A stretch of 20,804 nt of DNA from JAWLFY01 sp964462125 (GTDB taxonomy: Bacteria > Planctomycetota > Planctomycetia > Pirellulales > Pirellulaceae). The number at the start of each line of letters is the position of its first letter. The first letter of the stretch is position 1. The stretch covers positions 1 to 20,804 of the forward strand of contig CAYWXT010000080.1 in the NCBI GenBank assembly GCA_964462125.1, written 5' to 3'. The notes under the pieces were generated by a model. The model saw only the letters and a program-made list of their open reading frames with translations. It did no database searches and was not told the origin of the DNA. The position numbers were made by a program, and so were the translations under genes. Below are positions 7,605 through 15,379 of the stretch, piece after piece.

Positions 7605-9296
7605 TCATTCTTTTTCAGCGACCGAAAGCCAAAAATCGGTAAGCGACGTCTCGTCGCTCAGCGGATACGATGCCCGGTAACGGGTCTCGGCCTGTTCGTT
7701 CTCGGACTCGGGCCCTTGCAACTCGGGCCCTTGCAACTCGGGCCCTTGCAACGCGCCGACAATTCGAAAACTTCCTTGAAAGGTCACCCCTTCGTCTGCG
7801 GAAAGTGTCACGTTGACTGACTTGGACGAGTCTCCCTTCGGTTCCGAAACGGCCTCCGCGGCGCTGACCCCCTCGGGCAACCCTTCCGCGGTGACCGCCA
7901 CGGTTTCAGGAAAACCGCCGAGCCGCTTGACGGTCACCGGGATCTCCAATGTTTCACCTGCGGCGAGCGAGAAATGATCGGCATCGAGACGCAGCTGAAC
8001 CTGCGGGGCCACCTCACCGATCCACACGCTGTAGCTGTGGCGGGGACCAAACCCGTTGACCGCATCGAACATCTCTAGTTCGAATTCCGCGTCTTCTTCC
8101 GCCGTGAATTCCAGCGTGGCCTCGAAGTTCGTTCGCGACTGATCATCCTTCTCGGCGATCTGCGAGCCATCGGTGTCGACAATTCGTAACACCGGGTCGA
8201 CCAAGAAACCGCGCGACCTGGAATGCGAACGGGCGAGATAACGGGTCCCGGATCGGACTTGGAATTGCAAGCGATCGACTTGTCCGGCTTGGGTGATGCG
8301 GCCACTGAAGACCGCCGGCAACGTCTCGGTGCGGGCCGGCGTCTTTGGGTCACTTGAGGCGGCGACGTTCACCGCGTCGTCATCGAGTGACGGCTGAGGG
8401 AACCAACCGCTTGCCTCCGCGGCGGTCCATGTCGGCGGTGACAGCCCACCGTGATCGGTTCGCGTCAACTCGACGGTGTCCGGCAGGTTCCAGCCAGCGG
8501 CGGTCGCCTCCTCGACCGGCGCTCCCGTGGCGATGGGTGTGACGTGATCCAAAAAAGGGCCGCTGGTGAGCCGCAGCGCATAGAGGAACGCGGCGTCACC
8601 GGCGAACGAAATGGAACTCGTGGCCGTTTCGGGGAACGCGAAGACGCGCACGATCACTTCCTCGTCGGTCTCTGCCCGGAAAATCAACTGCGGGTCCAAA
8701 CCGCAGTCGTCATCCGCTTGGGCGAGCACGTTCCCATCTCGGTCGGCCACCTGCAAGAGACCATCCATCGGGGACCCCAAAAGTTGTTTGGCGACGAGCG
8801 ATGCGACCAGTGTTTCGCCCGCCTGGAGCGAGACGGCAATGCCGTCGACGTCCCCCCGCTTCTCCAAACGGCCCGCAATGACCGCCGGGAGCGATATGCT
8901 TTGCGCCTCAGCGATTTGATCGTTCGGTTCCGATTCCACCACGAGCGGTAATGACTCGATCAACAGCGGGAGCAGGGCGGAGGCAGAGCGCTCGTCCACG
9001 AGCCGGACCCAGGCAACTCCGGGGGCCGCGTCCTCGGAAACTCGCACCGTCAGCTCACCCGACTCCTCGCCAGCGGCAACGGTCACCTCCTCGCGGTCAC
9101 AACGGGCTTCAACGGGCCAGTCCGGAAAGGTGCCTTCCGCCGTGACGGTCAGCTCGCTGCCACTCGAGACGACCGACGGAACGAGGCGGTCGAGTGTCAG
9201 CTGCGCCGCGGCGGTCGATGCGGTCAGCGCGATCATCATCAAGGCCAATGATGACGATAGGGTCCGGTGCCGATGGGCGAGGCGAAGGGGAGACAC
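7605..9296 (-). CDS. Exported PPC-domain surface protein
   Basis: A 563-residue exported beta-rich protein without an evident catalytic motif. From the GTG at 9296 there is a good Sec signal peptide (basic start, hydrophobic core, cleavage after TASTAAA). Next come an IPT/Ig-like stretch (about 35-115), a PPC-like domain opened by ESEPND at 121-126 (pre-peptidase C-terminal type), a second PPC-like domain (about 330-435) with FSGRITQAGQVDRLQF, and an Ig-like stretch (about 440-520) with SLAAGETLEIPVTVKRLGG. PPC domains are common at planctomycete surfaces as adhesion or targeting modules. The frame stays open to a TTG at 9386 whose bases overlap the stop of the small frame before it, so a longer start is possible but would bury the signal peptide. 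A 15-bp repeat encodes LQGPE three times near the C-terminus. It is the last gene of the second DUF1501/PSD operon. Confidence 0.75.
   Translation of the reverse strand: MSPLRLAHRHRTLSSSLALMMIALTASTAAAQLTLDRLVPSVVSSGSELTVTAEGTFPDWPVEARCDREEVTVAAGEESGELTVRVSEDAAPGVAWVRLVDERSASALLPLLIESLPLVVESEPNDQIAEAQSISLPAVIAGRLEKRGDVDGIAVSLQAGETLVASLVAKQLLGSPMDGLLQVADRDGNVLAQADDDCGLDPQLIFRAETDEEVIVRVFAFPETATSSISFAGDAAFLYALRLTSGPFLDHVTPIATGAPVEEATAAGWNLPDTVELTRTDHGGLSPPTWTAAEASGWFPQPSLDDDAVNVAASSDPKTPARTETLPAVFSGRITQAGQVDRLQFQVRSGTRYLARSHSRSRGFLVDPVLRIVDTDGSQIAEKDDQSRTNFEATLEFTAEEDAEFELEMFDAVNGFGPRHSYSVWIGEVAPQVQLRLDADHFSLAAGETLEIPVTVKRLGGFPETVAVTAEGLPEGVSAAEAVSEPKGDSSKSVNVTLSADEGVTFQGSFRIVGALQGPELQGPELQGPESENEQAETRYRASYPLSDETSLTDFWLSVAEKE
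7707..7751 (-). repeat. Three perfect 15-bp tandem repeats inside the PPC gene
   Basis: CTCGGGCCCTTGCAA occurs three times head to tail at 7707-7721, 7722-7736 and 7737-7751. Read on the minus strand it encodes LQGPE in each unit. The unit is a multiple of three, so copy-number change would keep the frame. It lies in a linker between the last beta domain and the C-terminal tail. Confidence 0.95.
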
Positions 9297-9382
9297 GAGT
9301 GATTTCGATCCAAGCGGGGATGAACAATGAATGAACACAACGTTTGCTGGAAGGGGCGATGGCTGGACGCTCCCCGGCTTAT

Positions 9383-9604
9383 TCAACGAAACACTTGGTC
9401 CAGAACCTCTGCCGCCGGATCATCCAACAGCGCCGCCACGCTTTGACCTTCGACGGCAGAACGAGCGAGGCCAATACCCATGAAGGCCTCGGTACCAAGT
9501 GCGCCTCCCGCGACGTAATCGGCTTCATGGTCATGGACAACTTCATTCGAATTCGAGCGTGCCGGTCCGCGTTGGATGACCTGGGTGAGTGCTTTGCGTG
9601 TCAG
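9383..9604 (-). CDS. Small open frame between the DUF1501 and PPC genes, no standard start
   Basis: Directly after the DUF1501 stop (TGA at 9616-9614) the same frame stays open for 76 codons to a TGA at 9385-9383. No ATG, GTG or TTG occurs before an ATG at 9481; the first usable codon would be CTG at 9604, with GGAAC just before it. The peptide reads as ordinary soluble protein (for example ADYVAGGALGTEAFMGIGLA and AALLDDPAAEVLDQVF) and I do not recognise it. Its stop overlaps a TTG that could start the PPC frame (TTGA). It could be a small gene with a rare start, a 32-residue peptide from ATG 9481, the remains of a longer gene, or a readthrough extension. The DUF1501 protein itself already ends in a normal family C-terminus (PISELMG). 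Confidence 0.3.
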   Translation of the reverse strand: MTRKALTQVIQRGPARSNSNEVVHDHEADYVAGGALGTEAFMGIGLARSAVEGQSVAALLDDPAAEVLDQVFR

Positions 9605-9613
9605 CGTTCCGGT

Positions 9614-10969
9614 TCAGCCCATCAGTTCCGAAATCGGCGTCGCGTCGCTCACCAGGTGTGCCGGGCGACCCTGGGGTGTGTAGAGCATTTTGTCGGGATT
9701 GATGCCAAGTTTGCTGTACACGGTGGAGACGAAGTTCTCCGGTGACAGCACACGTTCGACCGCCGCGTAGCCTTCGCGGTCGGTCGCGCCGACAACCAAG
9801 CCTCCGGGAGTCCCGCCTCCGGCAAACATGACGGACATGGCGTTGGCCCAGTGATCCCGACCACCGCGGCTATTGATCTTCGGCGTCCGGCCGAACTCGC
9901 CTAAGGCGATGACCAGGGTGCGATCGAGTTGGCCACGTTCCTGGAGGTCCTTCACCAGCGCCGCGACGGTCGATTCAAACGGCGGCATCTTGGAATCGAA
10001 CGATTTGAACAGATCTCGGTGGTGGTCCCAGCCGCCGTGATAGAGTGTCACGAAGGGGACCCCGGCCTCGACCAGCCGCCGTGCGAGCAACGCCCGCTGG
10101 CCGAAGGGGTGTCGGCCAAACGTATCGCGGACCGAGTCGGACTCTTCGTGGATGTCGAATGCTGACTGCGCTTGAGGGCTGGTAACCAGCTGCATGCCCT
10201 GCTGATAGAACTCGTCGGCCGCCAGCGTCGGATCGCCGGCCGCCTCGTGATTGATCCGCACCATCCGATCGACGTTCCGGCGGATCTCCTGGCGGTCGCT
10301 GTAGCGGGCATCGCTCAACCCGCTCGGGATCGTCACGTCGCGAACGCGAAAGCTGTCGCGGTTCGGATCATCCGGGACGACGAAGGGCCCATACTTGGAA
10401 CCTAGAAAGTTCGGGCCTCCGGAGCGGGACATTCGGGGGATCGAAAAGTAGGCGGGGATCCCGTGGGGTGCTCCCAACTCCTTGGCGACCACGCTTCCCA
10501 AACTGGGGTGAAAGCTGACGAACGCCCCGCACCCGACGGGAATCCGAGGGGGAGCCCCGGTCATCATGTAGTGGTTACCCGCCCCATGATTGCCCTGGTC
10601 ATGCCGGATGGAACGGACGATCGCCAGAGCATCGGAGATCGCGGCCAGACGTTTCATCGGCTCTGAAAAGTGCACTCCGGGCGTTTGCGTGGGGATCGAG
10701 CCGTACTCCCCACGGATCTCCGCCGGGGCGTTCGGTTTCGGGTCAAACGTTTCATAGTGGCTTGGACCCCCATCCATCCAGATCAGGATGCAGGCGTCGG
10801 CTTGAGGCGCCGCCGAGCCCACCGCTTCGCTGGCCGAGGCGCGGAGCGCCCCGGAAAGGCCGCCGGCGACCAAGCCGCCCAGACCGAGCCGCAAGCCGTC
10901 GCGGCGGGTGATCCCTTCACAGTTTCGCCACCGAGTGGAACGGACGGTTTCACCTCTGGAAATGGACAT
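9614..10969 (-). CDS. Tat-exported DUF1501 protein, second copy
   Basis: A 451-residue DUF1501 family protein. The N-terminus has a Tat signal (ITRRDGLRLGLGG at about 20-32 followed by a hydrophobic stretch ending near ASA). Family blocks include WMDGGPSHYETFDPKPNAP near 64, IRHDQGNHGAGNHYMMTG near 122, YHGGWDHHRD near 311, ALGEFGRTPKINSRGGRDHW near 355 and the C-terminal GRPAHLVSDATPISEL. These His/Asp-rich blocks fit a metal-dependent hydrolase-like fold, but the reaction is unknown. Start ATG 10969 has AGAGG 8 nt before it and lies 12 nt after the stop of the Big2/DUF1549/DUF1553 gene, so the two are cotranscribed. It belongs to a different subgroup from the 1529-2962 protein: the HxGGPSH motif and spacing differ and the core is shorter. 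An in-frame open stretch follows its stop. Confidence 0.88.
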   Translation of the reverse strand: MSISRGETVRSTRWRNCEGITRRDGLRLGLGGLVAGGLSGALRASASEAVGSAAPQADACILIWMDGGPSHYETFDPKPNAPAEIRGEYGSIPTQTPGVHFSEPMKRLAAISDALAIVRSIRHDQGNHGAGNHYMMTGAPPRIPVGCGAFVSFHPSLGSVVAKELGAPHGIPAYFSIPRMSRSGGPNFLGSKYGPFVVPDDPNRDSFRVRDVTIPSGLSDARYSDRQEIRRNVDRMVRINHEAAGDPTLAADEFYQQGMQLVTSPQAQSAFDIHEESDSVRDTFGRHPFGQRALLARRLVEAGVPFVTLYHGGWDHHRDLFKSFDSKMPPFESTVAALVKDLQERGQLDRTLVIALGEFGRTPKINSRGGRDHWANAMSVMFAGGGTPGGLVVGATDREGYAAVERVLSPENFVSTVYSKLGINPDKMLYTPQGRPAHLVSDATPISELMG

Positions 10970-10981
10970 ACTGCGTTCCTC

Positions 10982-13207
10982 TTAGTTCTGGATGGCAAAT
11001 TCGGGGGCGTTGATCATCGCCCACATTAAGTCTTCGATCACCGCGCGACGATCGTCCGCTGCAGCCACCAGCTCGACAGCATAGGCGGCTTCTTCCTCAT
11101 CGGGATATCGCGAAAAGATCGCCAGATAAAGCTCTTCGACGATTTCGGCCGGCGTCTGGTCGCTGGCGGCCAAACGGGCAGCGCGCCCCTGATCGCTGCG
11201 GACGCGGCCGTCGATTTCTCGGGAGTTCATCAGGTGCAGTGACTGGGTCACCGTCGCATCGGTCGTTCGCTCGCAGGGCGGATCCTGGTTCTCGTTCGGC
11301 CGGCCGAAGGTGTCCAGGAACATGGACCCGACGCGGTGGGTCCAAACCTGATTGGCCCGTGCGCCGTCGGGCATCGCCGCGAACTTCGTCGGCGTCTCGG
11401 TCACGTCGGCGACGGCATCGAGTAACACCTCGGCGCGCAGCCGGTCCCGGTAGTGCCGCGAATAGTTCAAACGGTCCGCGACGTTGGTCTCATTGGCTTC
11501 CGAGGCGAGTGAATAAACGCGGGACATAGTGATCGTTTTGATTAACGCTTTCTGGTCGTAACCGCTCTGCTGAAACGATTCGGCCAAGGCGTCGAGCAGC
11601 GCCGGAGCGGTGGGCGGATTCGTACTCCGCAAGTCGTCAACTGGCTCCACCAGCCCGCGCCCCATCAAGGCGGCCCAGATGCGGTTGACCTGGACCTGCG
11701 CGAAATAGTCGTTCTCGGTGGAGGTCATCCAGCTTGCCAATCGCTGCCGGGGATCTCGCGGTGTCTCGCCCTCGTCGTCGGAAACATCGAACAATGGCTT
11801 GGGCTCGAGGGTTTCCCCGCTGACCGGATGTTTCACATCCCCACGGTCGGTGACATAGATCACCTCTTCGCTGCCCGAAATCGGCGGCGAAAGTCCAGTT
11901 CCCTTGTGGCCGACACGGGCAAAAAAGGCAGCGAATTCATAGAAGTCCTGTTGGCTCCACCGCTCGAACGGATGGTGATGACACTTGGCGCACTCCAGCC
12001 GCACCCCGAGGAACAACTGGCTGACCAGCGTCGCCACCTCGTCGGGACTGCGACGGTCGCGGTACAGCGTCGCCGCGCCGTTCTGCCATGTGCTTCCCTG
12101 GGCCGTCACCAATGCCTCGACGAACTGATCGTAGGGGACGTTGCGACGAAACTGATCGCGAATCCAATCGTCGTAGTTGAGCACCGCCTTGATGCCGACG
12201 CGATAAGGGTTGGGACGCAGCAGATCAGCCCACTGATTGGCCCAGTGATCGGCATACTCGGGACGCTCGAGCAGCGCGTCGATCAACCGCTCGCGTTTGT
12301 CAGCGTCGTCGGAGTTCAAGTAATCTCGGACCTCCTGCGGCGAGGGGAGTCGGCCGATCAGGTCGGTATACGCCCGCCGCAGAAACCGATGCTCGGGAGC
12401 TTGCTCCGACGGCTGAATCGCCAACTCTTGAAGCTTGGCATAGACGACATCATCGATGAAGTTTTCTCGGGTCAGTTCCGAGTAAGCGTCTGCGGGAACC
12501 GTCTCCTGCCGCGGGATCACGACGTCGGCGACACAAATGTGGTTCATGTACCGCGCCATGACCGCTGTTTCTCCGGGCAATTCGCCCGCGGTCAACGCGC
12601 CCGCCGCATCGACCGAGACAACCGCATCGTCATTGGACAGATAGCTCGTCATCGACGTCACGTCCCGCCGACTGCCGTCGCTGTAATGGGCGAGGACTTC
12701 GAGGGACGCCGATTCATCCGGCGCCAAGGAAAACTTTGACCCGAGCAGCTCGACCTGTTCCAGGACCGGTTCGCCCTCCACGCGTCGCGTCACTCCCTGC
12801 TCGATCCATTGCAACAAGATTCGATACGCATCCGAATCGACATCGAACCGTTTCCCGCCGCCATGGGGTAACTGGGCGGTCGCCTTGCGGAGCAGCAAAC
12901 TCTGCTCCGGGGCTGCAGGAAAGATCCGCCGACCGCGTGCTTCGCGCGTCAGGGCGGCGAAGTCGAATTCGGAATCGAATCCGAGCAACGACAGCTGAAA
13001 CCCGTTCTGGCCTCGCTGCTTGCCATGACAAGCCCCCGCATTGCAGCCATAGGCGGCCAAGACCGGCTGTACGTCCAACTCGAACGAGACCGGCTCGGCC
13101 GTTGAATCCGAAGGGCGACGAGAGGCGGGATTCGCCATCAAGTCGTCGAGCGGGGCTGACAGGGCAGCGGCGATAATGGCGATCAGCCGGAAAGCGGTGC
13201 CGTTCAT
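10982..13207 (-). CDS. Big2/DUF1549/DUF1553 cytochrome-like surface protein
   Basis: A 741-residue exported protein. A Sec-type signal (about 1-24) is followed by a cytochrome-like N-terminal block with C55-NAGA-C60-H61, the CxxxxCH form typical of this planctomycete subgroup, and PHGGGKRF near 116. A bacterial Ig-like (Big2) domain lies at about 145-235. DUF1549 spans about 245-430 with a second heme motif C406-AK-C409-H410 followed by HHPFE, and DUF1553 about 480-735. The start was placed at ATG 13207; a GTG at 13219 is in frame but adds only four residues. No Shine-Dalgarno sequence is visible before either, and the leader is C-rich. The gene heads the second DUF1501 operon. Compared with the 2944-4869 protein it has two heme-type motifs, an extra Ig-like domain, and the reverse gene order. 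Redox role is inferred from the motifs. Confidence 0.88.
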   Translation of the reverse strand: MNGTAFRLIAIIAAALSAPLDDLMANPASRRPSDSTAEPVSFELDVQPVLAAYGCNAGACHGKQRGQNGFQLSLLGFDSEFDFAALTREARGRRIFPAAPEQSLLLRKATAQLPHGGGKRFDVDSDAYRILLQWIEQGVTRRVEGEPVLEQVELLGSKFSLAPDESASLEVLAHYSDGSRRDVTSMTSYLSNDDAVVSVDAAGALTAGELPGETAVMARYMNHICVADVVIPRQETVPADAYSELTRENFIDDVVYAKLQELAIQPSEQAPEHRFLRRAYTDLIGRLPSPQEVRDYLNSDDADKRERLIDALLERPEYADHWANQWADLLRPNPYRVGIKAVLNYDDWIRDQFRRNVPYDQFVEALVTAQGSTWQNGAATLYRDRRSPDEVATLVSQLFLGVRLECAKCHHHPFERWSQQDFYEFAAFFARVGHKGTGLSPPISGSEEVIYVTDRGDVKHPVSGETLEPKPLFDVSDDEGETPRDPRQRLASWMTSTENDYFAQVQVNRIWAALMGRGLVEPVDDLRSTNPPTAPALLDALAESFQQSGYDQKALIKTITMSRVYSLASEANETNVADRLNYSRHYRDRLRAEVLLDAVADVTETPTKFAAMPDGARANQVWTHRVGSMFLDTFGRPNENQDPPCERTTDATVTQSLHLMNSREIDGRVRSDQGRAARLAASDQTPAEIVEELYLAIFSRYPDEEEAAYAVELVAAADDRRAVIEDLMWAMINAPEFAIQN

Positions 13208-13213
13208 GGGTGG

Positions 13214-13248
13214 GTGCACGCGCGCGCGAGGGGGGGGGTGTGGGAGGG
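13214..13248. other. Alternating CG tract plus G9 run, quadruplex-prone, in the operon leader
   Basis: Bases 13214-13228 alternate purine and pyrimidine (GTGCACGCGCGCGCG), a Z-DNA-type pattern. G9 follows at 13230-13238, then TGT-GGG-A-GGG to 13248. The G tracts on the plus strand meet the simple four-tract G-quadruplex rule. The plus strand is the template for the operon starting at 13207, so the transcript would carry a C9 tract just before its start. Confidence 0.6.
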
Positions 13249-13254
13249 ACCCCG

Positions 13255-13286
13255 ATTCTACACCATCGCCGCTGTCAAGTCGTCAA
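13255..13286 (-). promoter_or_regulatory. Possible promoter of the second PSD operon, odd spacing
   Basis: On the minus strand TAGAAT (13260-13255, 5 of 6 to TATAAT) is preceded by a perfect TTGACA (13278-13273) at 12 nt and by TTGACG (13286-13281) at 20 nt. Neither spacing is the usual 17, so activity may need a factor or a different sigma. Initiation would give a leader of about 40 nt containing the C9 tract. Confidence 0.3.
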
Positions 13287-13316
13287 CGATCGTCTTCCCG
13301 GTCGAATTCCTTTTCC

Positions 13317-13343
13317 CGCCGCCGCTCCCGCGGCCGGGCGGCG
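13317..13343 (-). other. GC hairpin just after the oxidoreductase stop
   Basis: CGCCGCC (13317-13323) and GGCGGCG (13337-13343) form a perfect 7-bp stem with a 13-nt loop, 7 nt beyond the oxidoreductase stop. No T run follows in the direction of transcription, so it is not a classic intrinsic terminator; it may protect the 3' end. Confidence 0.3.
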
Positions 13344-13350
13344 CTGGGAA

Positions 13351-14721
13351 TCACGTCTCGATTTCGTAGCCGTCGCGGTAGGGGCGGGCGAGGAATCCGT
13401 TGGCTTCCTCGTCGCCAACGATTTGCTCGTTCGCGTCGTCCCACTTCACGGCGCGTCCCAAGCGGGCGGCGATGCCGGCCAGGTGGCAGACGTTGAGCAT
13501 CTCCATGTGGGAGTGGACATCTGAGATCGGTTCTTTTTGTTCTCGGACGCAATGCAGGAAATTGGCCCAATGAGCCTTGCGCCCGTTGTGCTCCATCGGC
13601 AGCCCCTTGTAGACCTTGGCGATCGCGTCTTCGGGGAGCGGATCATCGCCGAGCGCCTCAACGGGGGCACCGACCAGCTTGCCGCGATTGACGAAAATCC
13701 TTCCGCGATCCCCTTCGATCAGGACGCCGTTGTCGGTGTCGTGCCGAATGATCAATTCCGTACCGCCCGGATAGGCGACGGTGAATTGGAACGCGGTCGC
13801 GGTGTTGTAGCGGTCCTTTTCGACCGGGAAACCGTCTCGAAATTCAACCGGATGTTCGGCGGTGCCATCGATCGATAGCGGACCTTCGGTTTGCCCATTC
13901 AGCTTCAGGGCCCAGTTCGCGATGTCGACGTGATGGGCGCCCCAGTCGGTCAGTTTGCCGCCGGAGTACTCGTACCACCAGCGGAATTCATAGTGGCAAT
14001 TCGTCTTGCCCCGGCCCTGATTGTCGCCGGCATCGAGATAGCGATAATCGACCTTGGGGGCCGGTCCCAACCAGCGGTCCCAGTCGAGTTGTTTGGGGAC
14101 CTCGGCGACCGGGATCGCGGGGCTCGTCGGGGCGCCGCCAATTGCAGCCTGGATGCGATTGATTTTGCCCAGCCGACCTTCGGCGACGATCGCCATCGCT
14201 TTGGCGAACAGATGAAACGTGCTCCGCTGCTGCGTCCCGACCTGGATGATCCGTCCGGTTTGCTGCTGGACCTGGCGGATCAACTTTCCTTCGTCGATGG
14301 TGAGGGTCAGCGGTTTTTCGCAGTACACATCTTTGCCGCTCAGCATCGCCTCGACGAGTGGCTTGGTATGCCAATGGTCAGGCGTGGCGATATGGATCAC
14401 GTCCAGGTCGTCTCGCTCGATCACTCGGCGGTAGTCGCTATAGACGTCCGCCTTGCCCTGGCTGAGTTGTTCATTGGCCGATTCACCGCGTCCGGCGTCG
14501 ACATCGGCGATCGCGACCACGTCGAGCCAATCGGAAGCCGACCCGATATTCCCGCGAGCCATCCCGCCGGCGCCGATCACTCCGATCGTCATCCGATCGT
14601 TCTTCGACTGAATCTCGTCGGCGAGGGTCCGTGGGCGGGAAAAAAAATAGGGGACCGTCGCGGCAGCTCCCGCAGCGGTCGCTTTCAGAAAATCGCGTCG
14701 GGGAGAGGTGGGTCGTGGCAC
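13351..14721 (-). CDS. Tat-exported Gfo/Idh/MocA-family NAD(P)-dependent oxidoreductase
   Basis: A 456-residue secreted member of the Gfo/Idh/MocA family, which oxidises or reduces sugars, inositols and related compounds. A Tat signal (SPRRDFLKATAAGAAATV at about 6-23) shows it leaves the cytoplasm already folded with its cofactor. The Rossmann fold follows with GVIGAGGMARGN at about 47-58, HIATPDHWHTKPLVEAMLSG, and the catalytic-lysine block CEKPLTLT near 135. The C-terminal alpha/beta domain has GGKLTDWGAHHVDIANWAL, a block common in planctomycete paralogs. Start: GTG 14721 has GAGG 7 nt upstream and gives a compact Tat signal; ATG 14787, with AGGA about 10 nt upstream, would add 22 residues and is the main alternative. 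It is a monocistron between the PSD operon and the divergent SseB-like gene. The sugar substrate cannot be read from sequence. Confidence 0.85.
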   Translation of the reverse strand: MPRPTSPRRDFLKATAAGAAATVPYFFSRPRTLADEIQSKNDRMTIGVIGAGGMARGNIGSASDWLDVVAIADVDAGRGESANEQLSQGKADVYSDYRRVIERDDLDVIHIATPDHWHTKPLVEAMLSGKDVYCEKPLTLTIDEGKLIRQVQQQTGRIIQVGTQQRSTFHLFAKAMAIVAEGRLGKINRIQAAIGGAPTSPAIPVAEVPKQLDWDRWLGPAPKVDYRYLDAGDNQGRGKTNCHYEFRWWYEYSGGKLTDWGAHHVDIANWALKLNGQTEGPLSIDGTAEHPVEFRDGFPVEKDRYNTATAFQFTVAYPGGTELIIRHDTDNGVLIEGDRGRIFVNRGKLVGAPVEALGDDPLPEDAIAKVYKGLPMEHNGRKAHWANFLHCVREQKEPISDVHSHMEMLNVCHLAGIAARLGRAVKWDDANEQIVGDEEANGFLARPYRDGYEIET

Positions 14722-14803
14722 CGATGGACCTCGGACTGGTGGGAGAAACGGAAAAATCGAAAAAACGATCAGCCCCGCGTCTGTCATGACGAGCCGATCC
14801 TGT

Positions 14804-14832
14804 AGTTTAGCTGGTGGGGATGCGGGGTTCAG
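14804..14832 (-). promoter_or_regulatory. Possible oxidoreductase promoter
   Basis: On the minus strand CTGAAC (14832-14827), a 17-nt spacer and TAAACT (14809-14804). Initiation near 14797 would leave about 10 nt before ATG 14787 but about 75 nt before GTG 14721, which mildly favours the GTG. A small hairpin CGGGG-TTCAG-CCCCG overlaps the -35. Confidence 0.25.
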
Positions 14833-14865
14833 CCCCGAGTGATGGGAGACGACGTCATTTGGGGC

Positions 14866-14871
14866 TATACT
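14866..14871 (+). promoter_or_regulatory. Possible -10 box of the SseB-like gene
   Basis: TATACT matches the -10 consensus at 5 of 6 positions, about 80 nt before ATG 14951. No convincing -35 is present at 16-18 nt. Confidence 0.2.
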
Positions 14872-14950
14872 GGGACGATCCAATCGACGGAGGTGTGCAG
14901 ATTGGTTCCTTTGACTCGACCAACGCTCTCGCATTGCGACGATCACCGCC

Positions 14951-15367
14951 ATGTCTGATGATTCCTTACCGACTGATGACGACCTCCCGGCCGCTGATCC
15001 GGAACTCGCCGACGCCGTCGCCAATCGTGATGCCTCCGCGCTGCGAGAACAGATCGTGGCGCGGGAGTTCATCCTGATCAGCGTCCAGGAAGAGGACGAC
15101 GGGGAGGACGATGGCATGGGCGCCCTGACGGCAGACGTGGATGACCAACCGGTCCTGGTCGCGTTCACCTCTGAAGGTCACGCGGAGCGGTTTGTCTCCG
15201 CCATGTCCGAGATCTTCGATGGCTCTGAGGAGGTCGAAGGGTTCTTGGTCGAAGGGAACGCCCTGCTGGAATACCTGCCGGAAGATTACGGCCTGTTGTT
15301 CGATCCTGAAACGAACGCGGCCCAGTTCGTCGACGCCCTGCTGGCCCAGGCCTTGCTGCAAGAGTAG
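14951..15367 (+). CDS. Small acidic SseB-like protein
   Basis: A 138-residue, strongly acidic cytoplasmic protein. The core VDDQPVLVAFTSEGHAERFV (about 58-77) resembles the SseB N-terminal domain (pattern: value displayed, xxAFTSxExxxxF), and the C-terminal GLLFDPET resembles its closing NPG-like block. The family is poorly understood; members are linked to stress or secretion only by name. The first 25 residues are disordered and Asp-rich. No signal peptide. ATG 14951 has no evident ribosome-binding site. It is divergent from the oxidoreductase and converges on tkt. Assignment rests on short motif similarity and could be wrong; the gene itself is well supported by codon bias and open length. 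Confidence 0.6.
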   Translation: MSDDSLPTDDDLPAADPELADAVANRDASALREQIVAREFILISVQEEDDGEDDGMGALTADVDDQPVLVAFTSEGHAERFVSAMSEIFDGSEEVEGFLVEGNALLEYLPEDYGLLFDPETNAAQFVDALLAQALLQE

Positions 15368-15379
15368 GTTCAGCTGCCC

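Noticed and set aside
9344..9745. 133-codon plus-strand frame across the DUF1501/PPC junction
   Set aside because: Antisense to the DUF1501 end and the small minus-strand frame; its residues (many Arg, Cys, His) are typical of a shadow frame in GC-rich DNA.
11828..12739. Long plus-strand frame (303 codons) antisense to the Big2/DUF1549 gene
   Set aside because: The minus-strand gene has clear family motifs over the whole stretch; the plus frame is its mirror shadow.
13317..13343. Intrinsic terminator for the oxidoreductase gene
   Set aside because: The stem is good but the bases after it in the transcript are GGGAAAAGG, with no U run; kept only as a hairpin.
14788..15168. N-terminal extension of the oxidoreductase frame to 15168
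   Set aside because: It is Ser/Arg-rich, antisense to the SseB-like gene, and would bury the Tat signal; the gene starts at 14721 or 14787.
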